From Nostoc sp. S13 (lineage in GTDB: Bacteria; Cyanobacteriota; Cyanobacteriia; Cyanobacteriales; Nostocaceae), in the NCBI RefSeq assembly GCF_029379315.1, contig NZ_JAQYWQ010000003.1:82489-146488 (forward strand): a DNA stretch of 64,000 nt, written 5' to 3'. The position numbers and the translations under genes are program-made. The notes below the pieces were generated by a model. The model was not told the DNA's origin and searched no databases. It worked only from the letters and a program-made list of their open reading frames with translations. Shown here one piece after another: positions 34,609 to 43,286 of the stretch; positions within the stretch are counted from its first letter, which is position 1; the number at the start of each line of letters is the position of its first letter.

Positions 34609-36751
34609 TGCTTTTCTCCCAAGCACCCAGAACTAGTCCGGCTTTGACGAGCGCTTCTTGGAGTTGGGCAATTGCCGCCGTTTGAGAGCCTGTTTCTTTA
34701 GAAAGAATGGCGATGCTTTGTTCAGCTAAACGCTTGTGCACTTCTGCATCCAGTTGGACAGATGAGTGGATGATCACAGGAATCGACTGAGTGACGGAAT
34801 TGTTTTTAAGCTGCTTGAGTACATCAAACCCGCTGATCTCTGGCATCTCCAAGTCAAGCACGATCACGCTTGGCTGCTGGCGTTGTGCCAAATTTAATCC
34901 TTCTTGCCCGTTCGCGGCTTCTAAAATACTCAACGGTGTATTTGCCAATAGTTTTTTTATAAGATACCGATAAGCGGGGTCATCGTCAATTAATAAAATT
35001 TTTTGAGGTCTATTCTGATTAATTAGCGCATTGAGTTTATTCAACAGCGGCAATCTGTCCACAGGCTTAATTAGAAAGCCGTTAGCTCCTAGCGCCAGTG
35101 CTTGCTTCTGGTTATCAATGATGGTAATAATCAGTACAGGGATGGTGCGAGTTGTTTCATCTCCTTTGATTTCTCGCAAGAACGTCCAGCCGTTTTCTCC
35201 TTCTAGCATAATATCTAGCATAATCGCCGCCGGTCGAAGTTGTTGTAAGGCAAGCCTTGCCTGGGCTAAGGTGCGGGTCGCAATTAATTGATAGGTTGAC
35301 TCCTGAAGGTGCTTTTCGTAAATAAATAGTGTTTCTGGATGATCTTCAACCACCAGAATGGGCAGGCGAGTTGGCTCAAGTGATGTGATGGGTTGCAGTA
35401 GGGTGGGAAATTCAGTCGCATGTGGGTAGGCGATCGGAATTGATACCGTAAAGGTGGAGCCTTGACCCAGATCACTTGTAAGGGAAACGCTGCCGCCCAG
35501 TAGCTCTGCCAGCTTGCGCGATAACGGCAGTCCTAACCCGGTTCCCTTCACCTGCTTTTGCAAAGGGGACTCAATTTGCACAAAATCCTCAAAAATGCGC
35601 TCTTGATCGGCTGGAGCAATGCCGATGCCCGTATCTGATACGGAGAATATTACAGTATAACCTATTTGTATCGCACTAACGCGTACCTCTCCCTGCTCCG
35701 TAAATTTAAGCGCATTCGAGACAAAGTTTCTCAAAATTTGAGCGACTTTGCCCTCATCGGTATAGAGCGGAGGTATGGTATCGGGTTCCTCCACAATCAG
35801 AGCGACAGAGGAGCCTTGAACCAATAATGGGCGCAGCATTCCTCGCAGCGTGGCAAACAAGTCGCTGACTTCAAAGGAACTAGGACGCACTTCAATTTTG
35901 CCAGCTTCCACCTTTGCCAAATCCAGCAGGTCATTGACTAACTCTGATAATCCGCTCGCCGCCTTTTGGATAAATGTCACCTGCTTTTCTTGCTCGGTAG
36001 TCAAATCGCCATCCATCCGGGCCAGCAAGATCCGAGAGAGCGACAAAATCGAGTTCAGGGGGGTGCGAAACTCATGGCTCATGTTCGAGAGAAAACGGGT
36101 TTTTAGCTCGTTTACCTGTTGCAAAGAACTTGCCTTCTCATCCAGTTCTGCATAGAGGGCAATTACACCGCGATTGGTATCTTCTAGTTCCCGGTTTAGA
36201 TGGGTAAGTTCTTCCTCGCGCTTCCGTAGCTCTGCCATTGCCCGCAGTAACTCCTGGTTTTGTCGCTGGATTTCTTCATAGGGATTCTGGGGCGATCGCC
36301 CGATCACGGTTTCTCGAATCTGCTGCAATTGCGAATCGGTGAAAATAGGTGTGCGCTTCGACAACCTTTTGCTCATCACCACCGTTGTTCCCTGTCCCGG
36401 CAGCGATTCAATCTCAAAGAAATCCATCAGTCTGCGGGTGCCCACGATGCCCAGCCCCATTCCTGTGCTAGAGGTGTAGCGTCCTGCCAAAACGTCTACC
36501 AGATTAGGAATGCCCCCACCCCAATCTTGAATCCGAATCAGAAACGCCTGAGGCTCTCTTTGCACACAAAATTCAACCCTTCCGCCTTTGGCATACTGAA
36601 ACGCGTTGCGGGCAATTTCTGAAACTGCCGTTGCCAATCGTGCCTGATCTTGAGTATCCAAGCCCAACTGCTCGGCGATCTCGCGAGTTCGTTGCCGAGC
36701 TTGCACAACATCCTGTTCATAGTGGATTTCGATCGTGAAAACGATTGTCAT
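34601..36751 (-). CDS. RsbT-like ATPase / hybrid histidine kinase with two receivers
   Basis: 716 residues. Domains: RsbT/anti-sigma-type HATPase (about 1-130, ATAVSEIARNAFQYA, IQDWGGGI, GMGLGIVGTRRLMDFF), coiled coil (about 165-215), HisKA (FLSNMSHEFRTPLNSILS, His about 225), HATPase_c (NFVSNALKFTEQG, DTGIGI, GTGLGLPLSRKLA), receiver 1 (ILVVEDHPETLF, MLDIMLEGENG) and receiver 2 (ILLIDDDPAYRY, VLDLEMPEISG). An RsbT-like module on the same chain as a full kinase offers a direct route from stressosome to phosphorelay. It overlaps the preceding PP2C gene by 4 bases (36748-36751) and the next kinase by 8. Confidence 0.93.
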   Translation of the reverse strand: MTIVFTIEIHYEQDVVQARQRTREIAEQLGLDTQDQARLATAVSEIARNAFQYAKGGRVEFCVQREPQAFLIRIQDWGGGIPNLVDVLAGRYTSSTGMGLGIVGTRRLMDFFEIESLPGQGTTVVMSKRLSKRTPIFTDSQLQQIRETVIGRSPQNPYEEIQRQNQELLRAMAELRKREEELTHLNRELEDTNRGVIALYAELDEKASSLQQVNELKTRFLSNMSHEFRTPLNSILSLSRILLARMDGDLTTEQEKQVTFIQKAASGLSELVNDLLDLAKVEAGKIEVRPSSFEVSDLFATLRGMLRPLLVQGSSVALIVEEPDTIPPLYTDEGKVAQILRNFVSNALKFTEQGEVRVSAIQIGYTVIFSVSDTGIGIAPADQERIFEDFVQIESPLQKQVKGTGLGLPLSRKLAELLGGSVSLTSDLGQGSTFTVSIPIAYPHATEFPTLLQPITSLEPTRLPILVVEDHPETLFIYEKHLQESTYQLIATRTLAQARLALQQLRPAAIMLDIMLEGENGWTFLREIKGDETTRTIPVLIITIIDNQKQALALGANGFLIKPVDRLPLLNKLNALINQNRPQKILLIDDDPAYRYLIKKLLANTPLSILEAANGQEGLNLAQRQQPSVIVLDLEMPEISGFDVLKQLKNNSVTQSIPVIIHSSVQLDAEVHKRLAEQSIAILSKETGSQTAAIAQLQEALVKAGLVLGAWEKSNV

Positions 36752-37755
36752 CTGCCCATTCCTTTAACCACTAACACCGTTACATCGTCCCGTTCTCGGT
36801 TAAAGTCCCGGTATAGGACACCTGCAATCAAACTAGGATGTTTTTGACTCAAGCCTGGATAGCGATCAAGCTGCCACTTAGTGCCTAATCCGTCAGAATG
36901 CATAATTAAAAGTCCGTTGGAATACCAAGGGTAGCTAAACTCTTGAATTTTGCGGATTTCATGCCCGACCGTGCCGTTATGAGACAGCAGATTGTGGTGT
37001 TCAGTAAACGAGAAAATGCTGGCAGCGATATTGCCAATTCCGGCAAAGCAGACAGACTGTTGTTCAAAGTCTATTTCGGCAATGGCGAGTACTGCTCCTC
37101 GTGTACTTCGCAAGGCTGTGTGGGCAGCTTCCAGGATTGCACCAGGAGAACGATGATGATTGTCTTGAAAGATTCTCAGGGCTTGTGAAGCAGCACTGGC
37201 AGCCGCAGGTCCATGTCCTAAGCCATCGGCTACTAGCAACAGGCTACGGCGACCATCGACAACACAAGCCCAGGCATCTCCTGAAACGTCTTCTCCTCGT
37301 TTGGGCAAACAGATCGCCCCAATTTCTAAGGTCTTTTCAGGCGGATGGGGTGTTGAGTCTGACCAGAGGTGGGCGAGGAGCGCTGTCCCTTGGTTGGGAA
37401 TGGAGTAAATTTCAAATAAACCAGAGAGGCGACGAATTGCGCCCATTCCATTGCCTGACGTTCCAGCTGTGGAAAAGCCATCTTGCAAACACTGATCTAC
37501 ATCGACCATGCCCGATCCTTTATCAAGCGACAAAACTTCAATGCCGACTGCTAAATGCTGGTTGAGCGTCCGCAGCAGCACCACTCCGCCATGAGCGTGC
37601 TGCACTAGATTGTTAGCAATCTCTGTTACCACAATGCCAACCTTGCCCCGTTCCGTTTCCTGAAAGCCGAGCCGAGTTGCCAAAGCCATCGCTACCCGTC
37701 GAGCTTCCCCGGTCTGGCTGGATTCAGTGATTGTGATAGCGACAGATTCTCTCAT
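36748..37755 (-). CDS. RsbT-like ATPase fused to SpoIIE/RsbX-type PP2C phosphatase
   Basis: 335 residues from ATG 37755. Residues 1-135: HATPase_c_2 with VTEIANNLVQHA, DKGSGM and GTSGNGMGAIRRL. Residues 145-335: PP2C (SpoIIE) domain with EDVSGDAW, LLVADGLGHGPAA, IMHSDGLGTKW and DDVTVLVV, which hold the metal-binding Asp residues. RsbX resets the stressosome by dephosphorylating RsbR and RsbS; fusion with an ATPase domain may add nucleotide or partner control. The start overlaps the stop of the RsbT gene region (37757-37759) closely. ATG chosen over an upstream one at 37773, which adds six residues inside the previous gene. Confidence 0.92.
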   Translation of the reverse strand: MRESVAITITESSQTGEARRVAMALATRLGFQETERGKVGIVVTEIANNLVQHAHGGVVLLRTLNQHLAVGIEVLSLDKGSGMVDVDQCLQDGFSTAGTSGNGMGAIRRLSGLFEIYSIPNQGTALLAHLWSDSTPHPPEKTLEIGAICLPKRGEDVSGDAWACVVDGRRSLLLVADGLGHGPAAASAASQALRIFQDNHHRSPGAILEAAHTALRSTRGAVLAIAEIDFEQQSVCFAGIGNIAASIFSFTEHHNLLSHNGTVGHEIRKIQEFSYPWYSNGLLIMHSDGLGTKWQLDRYPGLSQKHPSLIAGVLYRDFNRERDDVTVLVVKGMGR

Positions 37756-37756
37756 T

Positions 37757-38161
37757 TTATTTCCATCGTACAATTTTTACCCGTGTCCCTTCTCCCACCG
37801 CAGATTGAATTTCAAACTCGTTGGCAAGTCGTTTGGCACCGCCCAGCCCCATACCCAATCCACCCCCAGTAGTAAACCCATCCTTCAGCGCCAACTCAAT
37901 ATTAGAAATTCCCGGGCCATGATCTTCAAAGGTCAGCCTGAGTCCTCGTCGTCCCCCTTCCTGAAGCGTTTCTAGCTTTACTGTGCCGCCTCCTCCATAG
38001 TCTAGGGTATTGCGGGCTAACTCACTGGCGGCAGTCACAATTTTAGTTTGGTCTACTAAACCAAAGCCAATCTCCACAGCAAACTGGCGCACGGTCTGCC
38101 GAACTAAGACTACATCTGTAGAAGATTCAATGTCCATCGTTTCAGTCTTCTGGATCGTCAT
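37757..38161 (-). CDS. rsbT: RsbT, serine/threonine-protein kinase of the stressosome
   Basis: About 134 residues from ATG 38161; the longer frame to 38242 lies within rsbS. HATPase_c_2 domain with N-box ASELARNTLDYGGGG, G1 EDHGPGI and G2 GGGLGMGLGGAKRL. RsbT phosphorylates RsbR and RsbS and is released to its target on stress. It overlaps rsbS by 20 bases. In Bacillus the target is RsbU; here no RsbU is present, while the next three genes offer phosphatase and kinase partners. Confidence 0.92.
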   Translation of the reverse strand: MTIQKTETMDIESSTDVVLVRQTVRQFAVEIGFGLVDQTKIVTAASELARNTLDYGGGGTVKLETLQEGGRRGLRLTFEDHGPGISNIELALKDGFTTGGGLGMGLGGAKRLANEFEIQSAVGEGTRVKIVRWK

Positions 38162-38555
38162 CTGCTCTCCATTTGGTGGCAGTGATTTGATCTGTGGTTT
38201 TATCGAGTGATGATCGCAACAGTGCCATGCCCTTTTCGACATTTAGGGCAGTGCGAATGCCCGTCAGCGATAGCCCCAATTCCACTAAGGTGATTGCGAC
38301 AGCAGGCTGCATTCCAACGACAACTGTTTGTGCATCCAGCACCCTTGACATTCTGGCAATGTTGCTTAAAATTCTCCCAATGAAGGAATCAACAATCTCT
38401 AATGCAGAAATATCGATTAGGACACCGTGAGCATGAGTTTGAGTGATGCGGTTGGTCAGGTCATCCTGTAGCGTCATGGCGAGGCGATCGTGCATGTCTA
38501 CTTGGATTGTCACAAGCAGTAAATCGCCCATTTTGAGTATGGGAATGCGTTCCAT
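38142..38555 (-). CDS. rsbS: RsbS, STAS-domain stressosome scaffold
   Basis: About 137 residues from ATG 38555 (MERIPILKMGDLLLVTIQ), or 142 from 38570. A single STAS domain: VLIDISALEIVDSFIGRILS carries the conserved Ser (after VD) that RsbT phosphorylates, and VVVGMQPAVAITLVELGL follows. RsbS forms the icosahedral stressosome core with RsbR. The rsbR stop lies 15 bases upstream of the start; the rsbT start is inside its 3' end. Confidence 0.94.
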   Translation of the reverse strand: MERIPILKMGDLLLVTIQVDMHDRLAMTLQDDLTNRITQTHAHGVLIDISALEIVDSFIGRILSNIARMSRVLDAQTVVVGMQPAVAITLVELGLSLTGIRTALNVEKGMALLRSSLDKTTDQITATKWRADDDPED

Positions 38556-38570
38556 TGGTCTTCTATCCAC

Positions 38571-39422
38571 CTATTTGGGTTGAGAGCGGGTGATGCTCAC
38601 TCCCATCCGTTTTAGCGCCGTGAGAAAGGCATCGGCTAACGTTGCCTTTGTTGTGACATTAGCCAAATCAATGCCGAGGTAGACGATTGTTTGGGCAATT
38701 TGAGGACGAATGCCACTGATCATACAATCGGCTCCCATGAGACGGGCAGCAGTAACGGTCTTGAGCAGATGTTGAGCAGTGAGGGTATCGACGGTGGGAA
38801 CCCCAGTAATGTCAATGATCGCAACTTCTGACTCGGTTTCGACAATCTTCTGCAATAACGATTCCATCACTATTTGAGTGCGGGCACTATCCAGAGTGCC
38901 GATAATCGGCAATGCCAAAATTCCCTCCCAGAGTTTAACTACTGGGGTAGACAGCTCCATCAACTCTTCCTGCTGTCGCAAAATCACCTCTTCCCGTGTC
39001 TTCTGATATACTTCCATGATCAGCAATCCCATCTGATCGAGTAAGTTGGTGACTAGCCAGATTTCTTCACCCAACTCAATCGGGTCTTTCAATTGTTGAC
39101 GCATCCGGTTAAAGAGGGGTTGCTTGAACGAAAAAATGAATGTAGCCGTTTCAGTGGGTGTGAAGCCTTTTTGCGATCGCGATCGAGAAATGCTACTCAG
39201 CATTTCCCGCATCTCCTCCCATGTCACTCCCTCAATATTGGTTAAGTTGCCTTGCTGAACGGCGATCCGAAACAAGCTAAGGAATTCCCGGCACTCCTCC
39301 TTGATCTCAGCTTCTTTAATCAAGCCTCTGCGAAGATTAATAGTGGCTAGCTCCTGAATCCACTCCGATAGCATATCTGCCTCGAAAGTTTCCAGGATGT
39401 CTGGTATCTTACTTTCGCTCAT
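38571..39422 (-). CDS. rsbR: RsbR-type stressosome sensor
   Basis: About 283 residues from ATG 39422 (MSESKIPDILETFE); a start at 39449 would add nine. Residues 1-150 form a helical RsbRD-like sensory domain (WEEMREMLSSISRSRSQKGF, FIFSFKQPLFNRMRQQ). Residues about 165-280 are a STAS domain with VAIIDITGVPTVDTLTAQHL, holding the phosphorylatable Thr positions. No haem-globin or light-sensor (LOV) domain is present; the N-terminal domain type is the RsbRD_N one, ligand unknown. First gene of the operon; the promoter should lie in 39450-39660, shared with the divergent murT. Confidence 0.93.
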   Translation of the reverse strand: MSESKIPDILETFEADMLSEWIQELATINLRRGLIKEAEIKEECREFLSLFRIAVQQGNLTNIEGVTWEEMREMLSSISRSRSQKGFTPTETATFIFSFKQPLFNRMRQQLKDPIELGEEIWLVTNLLDQMGLLIMEVYQKTREEVILRQQEELMELSTPVVKLWEGILALPIIGTLDSARTQIVMESLLQKIVETESEVAIIDITGVPTVDTLTAQHLLKTVTAARLMGADCMISGIRPQIAQTIVYLGIDLANVTTKATLADAFLTALKRMGVSITRSQPK

Positions 39423-39660
39423 CGTTCCTGTAAGGGCAACCCCTTTCATTGGTTCAAAATCAGTGTATGACGATTTAGCCTAACCTGAAAGCTGAAGTTG
39501 GAGAGCGATTTTTTCGGGGGCGCGGCGACATGGAATAGTTTATTAAGCTCCCTAACAATGTTGAGACTGGCTTTTTAAGCTAGGATTCGCTAAACTCACA
39601 AGATTAAATTTGCAACTTCAAGACTTCAATTAGCAACCGCCAGAAGACTAAGGTAGAGAT

Positions 39661-40998
39661 GTGGGAAACAAAATACAATTCATAGATAGGCTACGATTGG
39701 GTTTCGCGGTGTCAGTGGCAAAAAGTGTGACGTTTATAGTGCAATTTTTGCGTCTGGGTGCTGCTAGTGTATTACCAGGCTCGATCGCTCGTCGCATTGA
39801 ACCCCGACTTTTACAATTATTGAGTCAGCAAGTTAAAAACGGAGTGATTTTAATTGCTGGTACTAACGGCAAAACCACTACAGCACTGCTTTTATGCACG
39901 ATATTAGAACGCAAGGGTTATCGCATCGCTCATAATTCTACAGGTGCAAATCTGGAAAATGGCTTGATCAGTGCGTTGTTGGAAAGCACCAACTTACTAG
40001 GTACACTAGATGTTGATTACGCGATTTTGGAAGTTGATGAAAATATTGTACCAAGAGTATTAACGCCACTCCAGCCGCGAATTATTCTCTGTTTAAACTT
40101 ATTTCGCGACCAACTCGATAGGTACGGCGAAGTAGACACAATTAGTAAGCGTTGGACAAAAGTTATTTCTACCCTACCAGTAGAAACGGTGGTAATTCCC
40201 AATGCTGATGACCCAACTTTATCTAACCTCGGTCAGCAGTTACCCCAACGGGTGTTATTCTTTGGCTTGAATGAACCAGAACATTATTTAGAAGCTATTC
40301 CTCACGCTGTTGATTCTATCTATTGTCCCAGATGTGGACATTCCTTAGATTACAAGGGTGTTTATTTGTCTCATTTGGGAGATTTTACTTGTCCCAAGTG
40401 TGGTTTTACTAAAAGTAAACCGACTCTCGAAAGTAGTGAATGGTCGCAGATTTTGGTTGGTTTGTACAACAAATATAATACTTTAGCTGCTGCTACTGCG
40501 GCTATTGAGTTGGGAGTTGATGAACTAACAATCAGAGATACTATTAATAATTTCCAAGCGGCATTTGGTCGTGCTGAAGATTTAGTAATTAACGGTAAAC
40601 GGGTGCGGATATTATTATCAAAAAATCCTGTGGGAACCAATGAAACCATTCGTGTAGTTACTCAAAGCACAGATAAAACCACACTGCTGGTATTGAACGA
40701 TCGCACACCCGATGGTACTGATGTATCCTGGATTTGGGACGTGGATACGGAAAAATTAGTCGAACGCGGAGGGACTTTAGTAGTGAGTGGCGATCGCGTC
40801 TACGATTTGGCTCTACGTCTACGTTACAGTGAAAAGTCCCCTGAGAGTACGTTAAATTTAATTGTGGAAGAAGATTTGCGACAGGCGATCGCTACTGCAT
40901 TAGAGCATACACCAGACAATGAAACTTTGCACATTCTGCCTACCTATTCAGCCATGTTAGAAGTGCGAGAAGTTCTCACTGGGCGGAAAATTCTTTAA
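39661..40998 (+). CDS. murT: MurT, lipid II isoglutaminyl synthase Mur-ligase-like subunit
   Basis: 445 residues from GTG 39661. Mur ligase central domain with ILIAGTNGKTTTALLLC (P-loop 67-74), a four-Cys zinc-ribbon insertion (IYCPRCGHSL ... FTCPKCGF) typical of MurT, and the C-terminal DUF1727 domain (GRAEDLVINGKRVRILLSKN and NPVGTNE). MurT activates the D-Glu carboxylate of lipid II; GatD (41680) delivers ammonia. The two are separated by the DinB-like gene. No good Shine-Dalgarno before the GTG. Confidence 0.9.
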   Translation: MGNKIQFIDRLRLGFAVSVAKSVTFIVQFLRLGAASVLPGSIARRIEPRLLQLLSQQVKNGVILIAGTNGKTTTALLLCTILERKGYRIAHNSTGANLENGLISALLESTNLLGTLDVDYAILEVDENIVPRVLTPLQPRIILCLNLFRDQLDRYGEVDTISKRWTKVISTLPVETVVIPNADDPTLSNLGQQLPQRVLFFGLNEPEHYLEAIPHAVDSIYCPRCGHSLDYKGVYLSHLGDFTCPKCGFTKSKPTLESSEWSQILVGLYNKYNTLAAATAAIELGVDELTIRDTINNFQAAFGRAEDLVINGKRVRILLSKNPVGTNETIRVVTQSTDKTTLLVLNDRTPDGTDVSWIWDVDTEKLVERGGTLVVSGDRVYDLALRLRYSEKSPESTLNLIVEEDLRQAIATALEHTPDNETLHILPTYSAMLEVREVLTGRKIL

Positions 40999-41002
40999 AT
41001 TA

Positions 41003-41120
41003 GGGAGTGTGGAGTGGGGAGTGGGGAGTTTAGAGTTAGGAATTGGAAAAAATTCGTGCCCAATGCCCAATGCCCAATGCCCCATGCCCAATGCCCAATG
41101 CCCAATGCCCAATGCCCAAA
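41003..41120. repeat. Heptamer tandem repeats: GGGGAGT tract and CCCAATG array
   Basis: GGAGTGT/GGGGAGT units (about 41003-41030) are followed by about eight copies of CCCAATG (41058-41119), one with CCCCATG. Typical short tandem repeats of Nostocales. Confidence 0.9.
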
Positions 41121-41149
41121 GACATAGATAAATCACTTAAATTTGCGAT

Positions 41150-41641
41150 ATGCTCATTCAACACTTCCAGATGCTCTCACGCTACAATTCTTTGGCAAAT
41201 CGTCGGTTGTATGACGTTTGTTCACTAGTTTCAGATGTAGAACTCAAGCAGACTCGACCAGCATTTTTCAAAAGTATTTATGGGACACTGAATCATATTA
41301 TGATCGGCGACCGCATTTGGATGGGGCGCTTTACAGGTGAAGAGATGTCATCTCAAGGACTTGATGGTATCCTCTATGATGAATTTGAGGAATTGTGTGC
41401 AGCCCGTGTTTTAGAAGATGAGAGGATCACAGCATTTATTGAGGAGCTAGATGATGACTTCTTGAAGGGAATAATTACTTATAAAAATAATCAAGGTAAA
41501 ATTTATCGCGATTCCGTGAATCTATTGCTAGCACATTTTTTCAACCATCAGACACATCACCGAGGACAAATTCACGATATGCTAACCCAAACGGAAATTG
41601 CTCCTCCAAGTCTGGATATGCACAGAGTTATTTCACCATAA
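41150..41641 (+). CDS. DinB/YfiT-like putative metal-dependent protein
   Basis: 163 residues. Four-helix-bundle DinB pattern: the helix with LNHIMIGDRIWMGRF (first His), and HFFNHQTHHRGQIHDML with the two further metal-site His residues. Family members bind a divalent metal and include thiol transferases. The gene is 38 bases ahead of gatD and may be co-transcribed with it, though a functional link to peptidoglycan amidation is not known. ATG 41150 taken; the second Met (QMLSRYN, eight residues in) is also possible. Confidence 0.85.
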   Translation: MLIQHFQMLSRYNSLANRRLYDVCSLVSDVELKQTRPAFFKSIYGTLNHIMIGDRIWMGRFTGEEMSSQGLDGILYDEFEELCAARVLEDERITAFIEELDDDFLKGIITYKNNQGKIYRDSVNLLLAHFFNHQTHHRGQIHDMLTQTEIAPPSLDMHRVISP

Positions 41642-41679
41642 GTTGATAAAAACTATTAGTTATTAATCAAAATTTATTT

Positions 41680-42498
41680 ATGAGTTCTCAAAATTTGGAA
41701 TTAACAATTGGTTGGTTGTACCCGACGCTGATGAGTACCTATGGCGATCGCGGTAATGTAATTACTATAGAACGTCGCGCTCAGTGGCGGGGATACGATG
41801 TTAAAGTGTTACCCCTAGATCAAAATGCCACAGCCGCAGATATTAAAACTGTAGATGTAATCGTGGGTGGTGGCGCACAAGACCGTCAGCAAGAAATTGT
41901 CATGCGTGATTTGCAAGGTGCAAAAGCCGACGCCATGCGCGAGAAAATTGAAAATGGAACACCGGGAGTTTTTACCTGTGGTTCACCCCAATTACTGGGA
42001 CACTATTATGAACCAGGTTTGGGACAACGGATTGATGGTTTGGGAATACTCGATTTAGTTTCCGTTCATCCTGGTGAAAATACTAAGCGCTGTATTGGTA
42101 ACTTGGTAATTGAAGTGACAGCTTCACGTCTGGCACGAGATTTACAAGAGATGACGGGTAGTACACCATATTTGGTAGGCTTTGAAAATCACGGCGGACG
42201 CACTAAACTGGGGAAAGTGGAAGCTTTGGGGCGAGTGGTATATGGTTTGGGAAATAATGGTGAAGATGGTACAGAGGGAGCATTTTATCAGAATGCGATC
42301 GCTACTTATTCTCACGGGCCATTGTTACCGAAAAATCCTTTTGTCGCCGATTGGTTAATTCAAACAGCATTGCGGCTAAAGTATCAGCAGGAAATTACGT
42401 TGCAACCTTTGGATGATAATCTCGCTGTCCAAGCACGAGAAGCGATGTTTAAGCGGTTGAAAGTGAGTTTACCAAGTGCTGCTGCGGCGAAAGTTTAA
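41680..42498 (+). CDS. gatD: GatD, glutamine amidotransferase subunit of lipid II isoglutaminyl synthase
   Basis: 272 residues. Class I glutamine amidotransferase-like (CobB/CobQ type): GWLYPTLMSTYGDRGN near the start, nucleophilic Cys100 in PGVFTCGSPQLLG, and His212 in TYSHGPLLPKNP. It hydrolyses Gln and passes ammonia to MurT, which amidates the D-Glu of the lipid II stem peptide. The arrangement murT-dinB-gatD is in one direction. Confidence 0.9.
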   Translation: MSSQNLELTIGWLYPTLMSTYGDRGNVITIERRAQWRGYDVKVLPLDQNATAADIKTVDVIVGGGAQDRQQEIVMRDLQGAKADAMREKIENGTPGVFTCGSPQLLGHYYEPGLGQRIDGLGILDLVSVHPGENTKRCIGNLVIEVTASRLARDLQEMTGSTPYLVGFENHGGRTKLGKVEALGRVVYGLGNNGEDGTEGAFYQNAIATYSHGPLLPKNPFVADWLIQTALRLKYQQEITLQPLDDNLAVQAREAMFKRLKVSLPSAAAAKV

Positions 42499-42664
42499 CC
42501 TAAGTTCCCTGATTAAGCCTCTCCCCGTGCTATCCATTAGTCACATCTTTACTTAAGATTTATACAAAATACTTAAAATAATACTGAAAGTATTGATGGG
42601 TATAGTTTTAAGAGAAGAATGTAGCTTGGGGTAGTGATAGAGAATGCAAGAATGCACAGTTAGC

Positions 42665-42826
42665 GGCTATTTATAAAGTAAATATTAAGTAGGGTGTGTT
42701 ACGGCTATGCAAGGATTTGGGAGTTCGAGAGAGTGAGAAGTAGCCGTAACGCACCATGTTTCTCGGTGCGTTAAGCGTTGCTATAACGCACCCGACAATT
42801 TAAGGTTTACTTTATAAATCATCTCT
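42665..42826. mobile_element. 162-bp miniature inverted-repeat element, copy 2
   Basis: Same length and nearly the same sequence as 24429-24590 (one difference noted, AAATCATCTCT against AAATTATCTCT). Ends ATTTATAAAGTAAA / TTTACTTTATAAAT. Near identity over 18 kb distance points to recent mobility or gene conversion. Confidence 0.88.
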
Positions 42827-42841
42827 TAACAATTCGGTTCA

Positions 42842-43045
42842 CAATTTTCGATCTACAAGTACCATTACATCACCGAAGAGCGTTCGCAGCTAAAACCTGT
42901 GAAATTACAAGTAATTCTGGCACTTGAAGAAAACCCACCTTCTTCAGTAAAACCAATTAGTTGGTTGTTAATTACTAGCCTAAAAATTAATGGGTTTGAA
43001 GATGCTACACGTTACGTGAAATAGTATACCTACCGTTGGTTATTC
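42842..43045 (+). mobile_element. IS4-family transposase remnant
   Basis: The plus strand reads QFSIYKYHYITEERSQLKPV, continues ILALEENPP...KPISWLLITSLKINGFEDA, then a stop, then YTYRWLF. The ISWLLITSL and Y(2)R(3) spacing match the C-terminal catalytic region of Tn5/IS4-type transposases (where WLI-E-hhK would follow). It is cut at position 43045, where a copy of the transketolase-gene end begins. Confidence 0.75.
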
Positions 43046-43102
43046 GTCAAGCCTCCGCAGTCAATCCATTAAACGCCATCAACTTACTAGCACTAGCTGA
43101 AT
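43044..43102 (-). pseudogene. Duplicated fragment of the transketolase-like gene 3' end
   Basis: CAGTCAATCCATTAAACGCC and surrounding bases match 43478-43536 in the intact gene with about nine differences and one single-base gap. It covers the LMAFNGLTAEAL region. A dead direct duplicate in the spacer. Confidence 0.85.
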
Positions 43103-43106
43103 CAGG

Positions 43107-43286
43107 TTTCTGACTCATAAATTAACTTTCTGATTTGTAAATTAACTTTCTGATTCGCAAATTAACTTTCTGATTCGCAAATTAACTTTCTGACTCGCAA
43201 ATCAACTTTCTGACTCGTAAATCAAATTTAGAACTCGTAAATTAAGTTTCTGACTCGTAAATCAAATTTAGAACTCGTAAACCTGT
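43107..43286. repeat. Nine-unit array of 20-bp tandem repeats
   Basis: Units such as TTTCTGATTCGCAAATTAAC and TTTAGAACTCGTAAATTAAG follow one another without spacers for 180 bases. There are two alternating subtypes at the right end. The unit length of 20 rules out coding use; there are no unique spacers, so it is not CRISPR. Confidence 0.9.

Noticed and set aside
41043..41228. ORF over the CCCAATG array
   Set aside because: Encodes only repeated Pro-Asn/Met-Pro from the heptamers and overlaps the DinB start.
43107..43286. Possible CRISPR array
   Set aside because: Repeats are contiguous 20-mers with no unique spacers, and no cas gene is in the window.
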